A stretch of 43,856 nt of DNA from Eggerthellaceae bacterium (GTDB lineage: Bacteria > Actinomycetota > Coriobacteriia > Coriobacteriales > Eggerthellaceae): positions 1-43,856 of the forward strand of contig JAFRJC010000116.1 in NCBI GenBank assembly GCA_017432445.1, written 5' to 3'. Each line of letters starts with the position of its first letter. The first letter of the stretch is position 1. Below, piece after piece: positions 1 to 7,480 of this stretch. A model generated the notes under the pieces. The model ran no database searches and had not been told where the DNA came from. It saw only the letters and a list, made by a program, of their open reading frames with translations. The translations under genes and the position numbers were made by a program.

Positions 1-2393
1 ATGCCGTGTTTCTTGCAATAGCTCCAAACATTCGAGCCGCGTGAGCATATTACGGTGAGCCTCTCGCAGCCCTCGAACGCTGCCTTCCCGATCTCCGCCA
101 CACCATCAGGTATGGAGACAGAGGCGAGGGCGCTGCAGCCCTCGAACGCCCAATCCCCAATCCGCGTCACGCCCTCGGGAATGGAGACCGATTGAAGTCT
201 CTTGCAGCCATTAAACGCCCAATCCCCGATATGCGTCACGCCTCCGGGGATGGAGACGGAAGCGAGGCTCTTGCAGCCATAGAACAGCGAATCCCCAATC
301 CGCGTCACACCCTTGGGGATGGAGACGGAAGCGAGGGCCGAGCAGCCCGCAAACGCCTTTTCCCCGATCTCGGTCACGCCCGCGGGGATGGAAACGGAGG
401 CGAGGGCGCTGCAGCCCTCGAACGCTGCCTTCCCGATCTCCGCCACACCATCAGGGATGGAGACGGAGGCGAGGGCCGTGCAGCCCGCGAACGCATGTTC
501 CCCGATCTCGGTCACGCTCCCGGGGATGGAGACGGAAGAGAGGGCCTTGCATTCATAGAACGCACTTTCCCCGATCGCCGTCACACCCTCGGCGATGGAG
601 GCGGAGGCGAGGGCCTTGCAGCCTGCGAACACCCAGCTCCCGATCTCCGTCACACCCTCGGGGATGGAGACGGAGGCGAGGGACACGCAGTCCTGGAACG
701 CCAAATCCCCGATCCGCGTCACGCCCTCGGCGATGGAGACGGAGGCGAGGGCCTCGCAGCCCCAGAAGGCCATCTCCCCAACCTCCGTCACGCTGCCCGG
801 GATGTCCGCCGAGAAGAGTGTCCTGCAGCCCCCGAACGCCGACTTCCCGATCCGCGTCACGCTGTCGGGGATGTCTATCGAAGACAGGGCCGCACATCCC
901 TTGAAGGCCCGATCGCCGATTTCCCTCACGCCATTTGGGATGGAGAGCGACTTTAAGTGGACGCAGCCATCGAACGCCCCGTCGGCGATCTCCACGACGG
1001 GAACGCCGCCGTAAGCAGCCTCGATCCTGGGAGTCGGGTCCAAGCCCGTGTACTTCGTGATGACGATTCCGCCCCCCGTTTCCTCGTACTCGAAGCCGGG
1101 CAGGACGGCAGCGTCCCTGCAGCCCAGCCGCTGCAGGTGGCGGGCGAGCTGCGCGTTCAGGTCCGCCGTGATGCCGTGGGAGTAGACCAGCCAGTGCTCC
1201 TTCTCGAGGCCGGCCAGCCCTTCCGGCAGGTCGACGTCCTCCACATCCTCCAGCGCGCAGACGGCGACGTCCCTGCCCGCACGGTAGAACTTGGCCAGGA
1301 TCCCCGCCAGGAGGGCGTCCCCCAGGAACTCCCAATCGAGGAAGGCGACCAGGCAAGCGCAGCCCACGATCCTCTCCGCATCCATCCCCTCCTCGGCCGC
1401 ATCATAGAGCGCGCACCCGGCGCGGCGCGCTTCGAGCACGATCGCCTTGGCGGTCGCGGCGCCGTCCTTCGAGTACAGGCAGCAGGCGTAGCCGCCGCCC
1501 GCCTCCGCGCCCCTGGCCGCGGGATCGACGACGACCGTGATGCCCTTGGCCTCACGCGGCTCGCCCTTGGAAAGGCCCTCTATCTGTTCTAGGGCCCGCC
1601 TGATGCCGGAGGGGGCGACGACCGCGACGGCCGAGCCGCCCCGGACAGGGTAGCGCTCATCCCCCTCGAGCATGCACTCGACGATCGGCTTGCCGAAGCT
1701 GACCGCCCAGGGGACCTCGTTGGCCGCGATGTATGCGCTTTCTAGCGAGTTGGGGGTCACGAAGAGCAGGAACGCCGAACAACCCCTGACGTGGGCCTCG
1801 AGCGTCTCGTCGTAGCTGTCGCCGATGGTCAAGCCCTCGTCGTACCAGATGCGCCAGCCGTTCTCGTAGAGTTCTTTTATCACCGGCAGGACCAGTTCCC
1901 TGTCCCTGTGCGAGTAGCTGACGAACACGAAGGGCCCCTCCTCGTCTGCCGAGAAGGGCGAGGCCAGTTTCTCGAAGCCCCGGGGCAGCAGCCCGCCGAA
2001 GGCCTCGTACTGGTAGTCGAAGACGAAGGCTACGCGGTTCTCGAGGCAGTATCGATGCGCGTAGGAGCCCTCGGGGCAGACGACCGTTGCCGGTGAATTT
2101 CTGAACGCGTCCTTTCCAATCTTCGTCACGCTGCCGGGGACGGTGACAGAGGCGAGGGTCGCACAGTCGGCGAACGCGTTGTCGTAAATCTCCGTCACGC
2201 CCTCGGGAACGGAGACGGAGGCGACGCCCGTGCAGCCCGAGAATGCACGATTCCCTATCGCCGTCACGTAGTCGGGAATGACGACATGCGCCTCGCCGGC
2301 GTGGTACCTCCACAGCACCCCGCGCGCAGTTTCGAAATCCGGCTCGCGATCCGTCCACCCCAACCCGCACACGATTTCGAACAGATCCGACAT
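1..2393 (-). CDS. Tandem-TIR protein with BspA-type leucine-rich repeats (C-terminus off window)
   Basis: The frame reads about 797 residues without a stop to the window edge. It starts at an ATG with AAGGGAGG six bases upstream. Residues about 35-110 hold three BspA/LRR_5-type repeats. Residues about 154-245 form a TIR domain: it begins FVFVSYSHRD, has WYDEG near 183, and has a glutamate at about 226 in the SAYIAANE stretch where TIR NADases carry the catalytic Glu. Residues about 295-400 repeat the same layout (YACCLYSKDG, then GCALYD, then GCACLVAFLD) but lack that Glu, so I read them as a degenerate second TIR. From about residue 460 on there are 14 repeats of 23 residues with consensus IPxGVTxIGxxAFxGCxxLASVS. 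The last visible residues look like a normal BspA-type terminus, so little is missing. There is no signal peptide, unlike classic surface BspA proteins. Inference: a cytoplasmic immune sensor with an NAD-cleaving effector. Confidence 0.85.
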   Translation of the reverse strand, partial: MSDLFEIVCGLGWTDREPDFETARGVLWRYHAGEAHVVIPDYVTAIGNRAFSGCTGVASVSVPEGVTEIYDNAFADCATLASVTVPGSVTKIGKDAFRNSPATVVCPEGSYAHRYCLENRVAFVFDYQYEAFGGLLPRGFEKLASPFSADEEGPFVFVSYSHRDRELVLPVIKELYENGWRIWYDEGLTIGDSYDETLEAHVRGCSAFLLFVTPNSLESAYIAANEVPWAVSFGKPIVECMLEGDERYPVRGGSAVAVVAPSGIRRALEQIEGLSKGEPREAKGITVVVDPAARGAEAGGGYACCLYSKDGAATAKAIVLEARRAGCALYDAAEEGMDAERIVGCACLVAFLDWEFLGDALLAGILAKFYRAGRDVAVCALEDVEDVDLPEGLAGLEKEHWLVYSHGITADLNAQLARHLQRLGCRDAAVLPGFEYEETGGGIVITKYTGLDPTPRIEAAYGGVPVVEIADGAFDGCVHLKSLSIPNGVREIGDRAFKGCAALSSIDIPDSVTRIGKSAFGGCRTLFSADIPGSVTEVGEMAFWGCEALASVSIAEGVTRIGDLAFQDCVSLASVSIPEGVTEIGSWVFAGCKALASASIAEGVTAIGESAFYECKALSSVSIPGSVTEIGEHAFAGCTALASVSIPDGVAEIGKAAFEGCSALASVSIPAGVTEIGEKAFAGCSALASVSIPKGVTRIGDSLFYGCKSLASVSIPGGVTHIGDWAFNGCKRLQSVSIPEGVTRIGDWAFEGCSALASVSIPDGVAEIGKAAFEGCERLTVICSRGSNVWSYCKKHG
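45..1015 (-). repeat. 69-bp tandem repeats encoding LRR units
   Basis: Fourteen in-phase units of 69 bases code for 23-residue BspA-type repeats at the 3' end of the TIR gene. Neighbouring units are very similar. Two units that are not adjacent share an identical 45-base block (66-110 and 411-455), which suggests recent gene conversion or unit shuffling. Confidence 0.9.
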
Positions 2394-2667
2394 GAGATGC
2401 CTCCCTTCAGGTACAGGCCAGCGAATCTGGAGCCCGGAAGGCTTCAGGGGCATATCGCCAGCTTGATGTCCATTGTAAAGCAGGCGGCTTCATAGCGCGT
2501 TCCAGGGCCGACGTTAGCGCAATGCTCAACCACAGCGGGAAAAACTCGCAAGGGATTAGAAAACTATTCGAACTTTTTTCCGGAAAGCACTTGTCGGACG
2601 CTCTCCCAGCCGCCCGACAGGTAGCAGGGGGACGTCCCCGCGTATCCTCCGAGCGAAAGGAAGCGAG

Positions 2668-2892
2668 ATGGCGAGGGAGCTCAAGGCGATGACGGTGAGG
2701 ATCGACGCGAACGCGCACGAGAAAACGACCGAGGTGTTCGCGGCCCTGGGGACCGACTTCACAAGCGCGATACGCGTTTTCGTGAGCATGGCCGCCGAGG
2801 AGGGCGGCTTCCCGTTCGCGCCGCGCATACCGAGAAACGGCAGCGGTTTCGACACAGTGAACGCATCGCCAGACGGCACCCATAATGCATGA
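2668..2892 (+). CDS. RelB/DinJ-family antitoxin, orphan
   Basis: A 74-residue protein preceded by AGGAAGCGAG. Its N-terminus, MTVRIDANAHEKTTEVF, followed by a ribbon-helix-helix-type segment (GTDFTSAIRVFVS) and a PFAPRIP motif, matches the RelB/DinJ antitoxin pattern, which normally pairs with a YafQ/RelE-type mRNA interferase. No toxin gene follows. DinJ proteins are usually somewhat longer. Here the same frame continues open past the TGA stop for another 49 codons to a TAA at 3040-3042, so the gene may have been cut short by a nonsense mutation. If it is functional, its RHH fold would bind DNA and repress its own promoter; nothing in the upstream 270 bases proves an operator. Confidence 0.7.
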   Translation: MARELKAMTVRIDANAHEKTTEVFAALGTDFTSAIRVFVSMAAEEGGFPFAPRIPRNGSGFDTVNASPDGTHNA

Positions 2893-3042
2893 GGCATCCG
2901 ACTGCTGCTCTTGGATACACCCCCCGAATTCCAGGGCAAGCTGTTGGATATGCTCTGCGCTTCTGGGTGTATGACTTCGGAATGGTGGAAAGAAACGCTA
3001 TTTGGAAAAATGCCAGATTCACCAGAAGATTTCATCGGCTAA
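2893..3042 (+). pseudogene. In-frame continuation of the antitoxin gene past a TGA stop
   Basis: Directly after the TGA at 2890-2892 the frame stays open for 49 codons, encoding a peptide that begins GIRLLLLDTPPEFQGKLLD and ends SPEDFIG before a TAA. A terminator-like hairpin starts 16 bases after that TAA. This fits an original gene end at 3042 better than one at 2892. I do not recognise the extension. It could also be the remnant of a separate gene. Confidence 0.45.
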
Positions 3043-3057
3043 GAATCATGATTCGAT

Positions 3058-3093
3058 AAACCTAAAGCGCCTCGATGGGGGCGCTTTAGGTTT
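3058..3093. terminator. Perfect 14-bp hairpin
   Basis: The arms AAACCTAAAGCGCC and GGCGCTTTAGGTTT pair perfectly around an 8-base loop. It lies between the end of the plus-strand antitoxin region and the end of a minus-strand gene, the usual place for a bidirectional terminator. The T-runs are short on either side, so it may not be a canonical rho-independent terminator. Confidence 0.6.
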
Positions 3094-3180
3094 AGTTGAC
3101 TCGATTGCTTTTGCTTCGCTATGAATCAGCGCTCTATTACGCTTTTTTGGCTTCAGTTTAAGGTTTTCTCTAAGCGGTAA

Positions 3181-3792
3181 TTACTGTCCTGGCCATGCCG
3201 TTGCGCCAAACACTAAGTCAATGCCTTCTCCTGGCATGGCGAAAAAGTCTTCCCGGATTTCAAAGAATTCAGGGAACGCCTCTTCAATCTCGGCATCTCC
3301 GCTAAACGTTTTGTCATATTCCGAGTCTCTGTCAACAAGATGAATGGTCTCGCAATCCACAAACTCGTCAGGAAGCTGGTAGTACCCGCCTCTGCCTTTT
3401 TGGAAATCGCACTCGATTGCGTAAAAGCGGCCATCCTCGATCGATGACGCCTCGAGGTATTTCACGGATTTGACGTCTTTACATTTTCGAACGGCTTCGA
3501 TCAGCTTCTCGATTTCTGCTTTGATTTCGTCGGTCTGCTCCGCAGCCCCCATCGAACCATCGTCATCGACATCCCAGCATTTGAACGTCTTGCACAATGC
3601 TTCTGCAAGGGCTTGTTGGGATTCCGCCAGCAAGAGCTCTGATAAGGTGTCGTTCACATCGACATACGAACACCAAGAGCCCTCATGGTAATCGAGGTCA
3701 GCTTTCAATTTCCTGGAACCGACAGCCAGACGCACGATGGCGCTTGAACCCTCGCTCGCATATTCCACTATCTCGCGCTTTCTCTTTGCCAT
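3181..3792 (-). CDS. Acidic protein of unknown function
   Basis: 203 residues. I chose the ATG giving MAKRKREIVEY because AAGGAG lies seven bases upstream; a longer reading frame begins further out but has no such site. No signal peptide or membrane segment is visible. The protein is rich in Asp and Glu, with a predicted helical middle (about residues 85-115) and an acidic C-terminal half. I do not recognise a family. It is the downstream-most gene of the minus-strand run, about 70 bases after the small 61-residue gene, so co-transcription is plausible. Confidence 0.65.
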   Translation of the reverse strand: MAKRKREIVEYASEGSSAIVRLAVGSRKLKADLDYHEGSWCSYVDVNDTLSELLLAESQQALAEALCKTFKCWDVDDDGSMGAAEQTDEIKAEIEKLIEAVRKCKDVKSVKYLEASSIEDGRFYAIECDFQKGRGGYYQLPDEFVDCETIHLVDRDSEYDKTFSGDAEIEEAFPEFFEIREDFFAMPGEGIDLVFGATAWPGQ

Positions 3793-3862
3793 GCCCTCTC
3801 CTTTCAATGATCGTTGATTCTCGTTAACTTCTAGCCACGCATAAACCAAACGCGTGTTTCCG

Positions 3863-4048
3863 TCAGATGCTCTGGAACCGCCTTAGGTCGATGCCCAAAT
3901 CTTCGGCTTTCTGACATAGCTCGTACCCATCCATGTTTTCAATCTCCCACGCATCTATAACAGCTGCAGGAAACCCGTTAAAGATAGCGCTTCCGAATTC
4001 GTCCAGCATATATTCGCGAAGCCTCTCAACGTCAACCTTTATTTCCAC
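3863..4048 (-). CDS. Small 61-residue protein, copy A
   Basis: It starts at GTG, with GGGAGG five bases upstream. The protein begins MEIKVDVERLREYMLDEFG and contains FNGFPAAVIDAWEIE; it looks wholly helical and soluble. A paralogue lies at 14258-14443 (about 79 percent identical by eye). I do not recognise the family. Both copies sit next to large LRR/helical-repeat genes (494 residues here, 2240 residues for the other), which suggests a linked partner or immunity-type role for each large gene. That is inference. Confidence 0.75.
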   Translation of the reverse strand: MEIKVDVERLREYMLDEFGSAIFNGFPAAVIDAWEIENMDGYELCQKAEDLGIDLRRFQSI

Positions 4049-4134
4049 AACAACCTCCCGCTTTGCTTGATTTAGAAGCTTCAGCAGAGCAATTCATATA
4101 GATTGTACGCACCGCCACCATATATGCCGCTTAG

Positions 4135-5619
4135 CTACAATGCGTTTCCGTCCTGGTCGAGAATCTCACCTTCAAATAACACTTTCAAGTTCTCGACGAG
4201 CTCTTCAGGGATGCTGTCTCCTTTGGCGCGAATACGAATTGTTTCCAAACGGGAATTGCCGAATGGGCCGTAATCACCCCTATGGTTTATTTCCCGAATT
4301 TCCAGAGTTGGGGGAATCGACAGCTCACGAGCGCCACATCCCGTGAAAACATAGTTCCCCATCGTTTTCACTGTATCCGCAACGTACACCGTCTCAATGT
4401 CCTCCCGCGCCTCCCTGTTCTTCGGATGGCCAGCGCTCGAAGAGTCACGAAATCTTACTGCAAAGCATTCATCATCCAATGCTGCAATGATCTTCTTTCC
4501 AATCATCTCGGGAACGACAACGTTCCTGTCTGTCCCCCGGTATGTGACTGCTCCTCGCTCGTCCCTCGCTATGCACCAATCAGCACGAAGCCTCTTCAAC
4601 TCCATTGCGGCTTCATCATCGTCGGATTTGGTTTTTGAATCTTCGTAATAGGTTTCCAACAATCGGGAAATGATTGATGTTGCTGCGGCATCTCCGTTAC
4701 CGTCAACCTCACGAAGCGCCTTCTGGAACGTCGCTTTCCTTGGCTTGCCTTTGCCCTTCAAACGGGTTTCCAGCTCCGATTCCAATCCGTTTTCCGCCAG
4801 AAAGACGACATCGGAGGCGGTTAGCTTCTCGCTCGCAAAGCTCGAATGCTCGATTGCCAGCCGAAGAGCGTCTGCGTCTTCGGCTTTCCCGCATGACATA
4901 ATCGCTTTCCAGCTAAAAGTTATGTCAGGGAAGCGCTCGAGGATGATTGGCGCGCTCATCGCGGCACCGGGGGTTTCCGACAGCTCTTCTTCGCTCATCA
5001 GGTCAGAGTGCAAGACGATTCTTTTCACGTCTTCCTCTGAGCCATAGCGCAAGACATGGGAGTAATAGTATTGTACGTCGCGGGGATCCAGGATAAGATC
5101 AAAGCCCTCTAACATCAGCTGGCAAAAAGCAGAGGCCAGAGCGACCGAATCCTCGCGGTTGAGTTTTTCTGGCTCTTCGATGAGATAGAACGAATAATCG
5201 AACAGTTCTTTCGCCGCTTCTAGATCCCCTCTCTTGCATGCGTTGATGAAGGACTCCTCTTCCGTCTCGGCGGGTTTTTTTGCCGTCTCCATTTTTTTAA
5301 AGAGCTTGGTGTTATGGCTGAATTTCTTTTGGAAAACCTTGGCGGGAGGATCAGACAGATATGAAAGCACACAAAACATTCCTTTGTATCCGACATCGGG
5401 GACAGCCTTCTTCAGCTCCTGAAGCCACTCATCAACTGCCTCGAATTCAAATCCAGGATTGTAGGGGAATTGCATTGTAACCACCTCAAAGAGGTCAGGC
5501 CAATATGCTGCATGCCAACCTTCTTCGTGCTCCAATAAGCTTATGAATTCCCGCAAGGCCTTTTCTCCAGCTGCGCTGTCAGAAAGCATCTTGATTTTAA
5601 ATTCAGTTTCATAGGACAT
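4135..5619 (-). CDS. Helical-repeat protein with LRR-like C-terminus
   Basis: 494 residues, ATG preceded by AAGAAGGCGC. The N-terminal 330 residues look like alpha-helical repeats of loose ankyrin type (for example FINACKRGDLEAAKELFDY near 130). The C-terminal 140 residues resemble degenerate BspA-type LRR: ERGAVTYRGTDRNVVVPEMI, then VYVADTVKTMGNYVFTGCG, then ELSIPP. The same order, helical repeats followed by LRR, occurs at the N-terminus of the 2240-residue protein at 7481-14203, so the two are probably related. No signal peptide is visible, so it is likely cytoplasmic. Its function is unknown; a ligand-sensing scaffold is plausible. Confidence 0.75.
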   Translation of the reverse strand: MSYETEFKIKMLSDSAAGEKALREFISLLEHEEGWHAAYWPDLFEVVTMQFPYNPGFEFEAVDEWLQELKKAVPDVGYKGMFCVLSYLSDPPAKVFQKKFSHNTKLFKKMETAKKPAETEEESFINACKRGDLEAAKELFDYSFYLIEEPEKLNREDSVALASAFCQLMLEGFDLILDPRDVQYYYSHVLRYGSEEDVKRIVLHSDLMSEEELSETPGAAMSAPIILERFPDITFSWKAIMSCGKAEDADALRLAIEHSSFASEKLTASDVVFLAENGLESELETRLKGKGKPRKATFQKALREVDGNGDAAATSIISRLLETYYEDSKTKSDDDEAAMELKRLRADWCIARDERGAVTYRGTDRNVVVPEMIGKKIIAALDDECFAVRFRDSSSAGHPKNREAREDIETVYVADTVKTMGNYVFTGCGARELSIPPTLEIREINHRGDYGPFGNSRLETIRIRAKGDSIPEELVENLKVLFEGEILDQDGNAL

Positions 5620-5705
5620 GATGCGCCTTCTTTTCGTTGTTTTTGATAATGAGGCAGATATGCTATCGACGGTAATATGTTGAGCAAAATCGGCCGCGTC
5701 TTGCC

Positions 5706-7466
5706 CTACGCCCTCAGCTTCAGGTAGACCCCTGCGGTAGCCTCGGCGTCCGCGAGGGCGCGGTGCGCGTTGCTCAGCTCAACCCCTAGCTTTTCGGCAA
5801 GATATCCGAGCTTCGTCTGCTCCCATCCCTCTGACCGCTTAAGCCTCTTCGCATAGCGGTTCGTGTCGAAGTAATCGTTTGTGAAGTCGGTTCCAGTTGG
5901 CAGTGCCGCTTGGGCAAGCATGCGGATGTCGAACCCGACGTTGTGACCGACAAGCACGTCGTCCCCCGCGAACTCCTTGAAGAGCTTGGCCACTTCCTGG
6001 TACGGCTTCGCGTCGGCGACCATCGCATCGGTTATCCCCGTGAGCTCCTGAACGGCAACCGGAATACTCTTCCCAGGGTTGGCGAGCATCTGGAAGCGCT
6101 CGACGACCTCACCGCCAACGACGCGCACCGCGCCGATCTCGGTAATCTCGTCGTCACGGCCGAAACCGGTGGTCTCGGTGTCGAACGCGACGAAAGTATC
6201 GAAGTCCGGCTCGTCCAGCTCGCGCATGCCTGAGAACCGGTAGGCGGACTCCGAGGCGTGGGTGCCCGTGATGCCTCTCAGCACCGACGCGGCGAAAGAC
6301 CCCTCGTTCTCCGCCTGCTCGCCAAGGATGCACACCGCGCTCTCCACCTTAGCGATCCCGCTGTACCTGGCAGCCCGCTCGAAGAGCTTCACCTGGGAGG
6401 AATCAGCCAGGACCAGGGGCAGACCGTCGGAGAACTCGAGGAGCTTTGGGAACGCTTCGAAGACGTCGGGCGCAGAGCCTATCTCCTCGTACGTGATCCC
6501 GAGACAACTCGCGGCTAGCGACTTGTCGCCCTTCGAGACCTTCCACGGCCTCACCAGGGACTCGAAATCACCCGCCTGGTCGCCGTCCTCGACCTTGGTA
6601 GCAACTATCTCGCAGACGCCCTTCACCCTGCCGGGGACGTCCCTGAGCCAGACGGCGCAGAAGTCACCAGGAACCTCGTCGAGCACCTCGAGCGAAGCAA
6701 AGTCCTTGGGAGAGACCTTCTTCGGCCACGAGGCCGCCCTACCCGGGCCGCCCGTCTTGCCGAGCTCAATCCCCTTGGAGGCGTAAACCTCGCTCAGCTG
6801 CTCGCGCGCCTCAAGGCTCTTGGGCCAGTACGGCTTGGCGCGCCACTTCTCGTTCTGCACCTGCGCTTCGTCCAGCGCGGCAAGTTGTCTGTCAGCATCC
6901 CACCCCCAGCGAGAGGGGACGCCGCCGGCCACCTGCTCCCTAGCAAACCCGATGAGCTCGGCAGCCTCGTCGTAGTCGCCAGTCATACCCAAGAAGCTGA
7001 TAGCGCTGGTGTAAAGCTCGTGGAGGAGCCCCTCGGTCTCCGTGATGAAGTCCACATAGGGCACAGGCTTGAAGAAGTTCCTTCGGCTGTAAGACTGCAG
7101 GAGCATGTGCATAATGACCTGGCTCTGCCCGTCCGTCCATTCGTGGCCGGCGAGGAACAATACAGCCGAATTCTCGAACGCCTCATCCTTGACATCCCCG
7201 AGATAGAAACACCGCTCAAACTCGATTTCCTCGCTCGGGAACAACGCAAGAATGTTGGGGAAATCAGACTGGTAGGCATCTCGCCACTTCTCGAAGGACT
7301 CGACGTAAGTACTTACATGGGGGTTATTGCAGCGCTCCGGGGTGTACCTGCCAACCAGCTCAAGCAGCTCGTCTAGCACGGGAACCGTTCGGTGCTCCTC
7401 GCAGAGCCTACCGTTTGACCCTTTCCCGCAATATACGCAATTCACGTTTGAACCTAAGTCATTCAT
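5706..7466 (-). CDS. Zinc-finger protein with degenerate plus intact DnaQ-type exonuclease domains
   Basis: 586 residues. A small Cys/His cluster opens the protein (CVYCGKGSNGRLCEEHR, residues about 10-25). Residues about 275-395 have the outline of a DnaQ fold (FCAVWLRDVPGR, then CLGITYEEIGSAPDVFEAF, then LVLADSSQVKLFERAA) but without the catalytic acids. Residues about 420-580 are a complete DEDDh 3'-5' exonuclease: DTET (ExoI), GHNVGFDIRML (ExoII) and HRALADAEAT (ExoIII with the DEDDh His). This is the fold of DNA polymerase III epsilon and RNase T. There is no polymerase linkage. The gene sits 14 bases downstream of the 2240-residue gene on the same strand, so the two are probably co-transcribed. 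A remnant of a close paralogue survives at 16607-16719. Confidence 0.85.
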   Translation of the reverse strand: MNDLGSNVNCVYCGKGSNGRLCEEHRTVPVLDELLELVGRYTPERCNNPHVSTYVESFEKWRDAYQSDFPNILALFPSEEIEFERCFYLGDVKDEAFENSAVLFLAGHEWTDGQSQVIMHMLLQSYSRRNFFKPVPYVDFITETEGLLHELYTSAISFLGMTGDYDEAAELIGFAREQVAGGVPSRWGWDADRQLAALDEAQVQNEKWRAKPYWPKSLEAREQLSEVYASKGIELGKTGGPGRAASWPKKVSPKDFASLEVLDEVPGDFCAVWLRDVPGRVKGVCEIVATKVEDGDQAGDFESLVRPWKVSKGDKSLAASCLGITYEEIGSAPDVFEAFPKLLEFSDGLPLVLADSSQVKLFERAARYSGIAKVESAVCILGEQAENEGSFAASVLRGITGTHASESAYRFSGMRELDEPDFDTFVAFDTETTGFGRDDEITEIGAVRVVGGEVVERFQMLANPGKSIPVAVQELTGITDAMVADAKPYQEVAKLFKEFAGDDVLVGHNVGFDIRMLAQAALPTGTDFTNDYFDTNRYAKRLKRSEGWEQTKLGYLAEKLGVELSNAHRALADAEATAGVYLKLRA

Positions 7467-7480
7467 TTCTCTTATTGCCC

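Noticed and set aside
192..956. 254-codon plus-strand frame with internal repeats
   Set aside because: It is the antisense of the LRR array; its repetitiveness comes from the 69-bp units of the minus-strand gene.
60..1000. Possible CRISPR array suggested by regular repeats
   Set aside because: The units are contiguous 69-bp coding repeats in frame with an LRR protein; there are no spacers.
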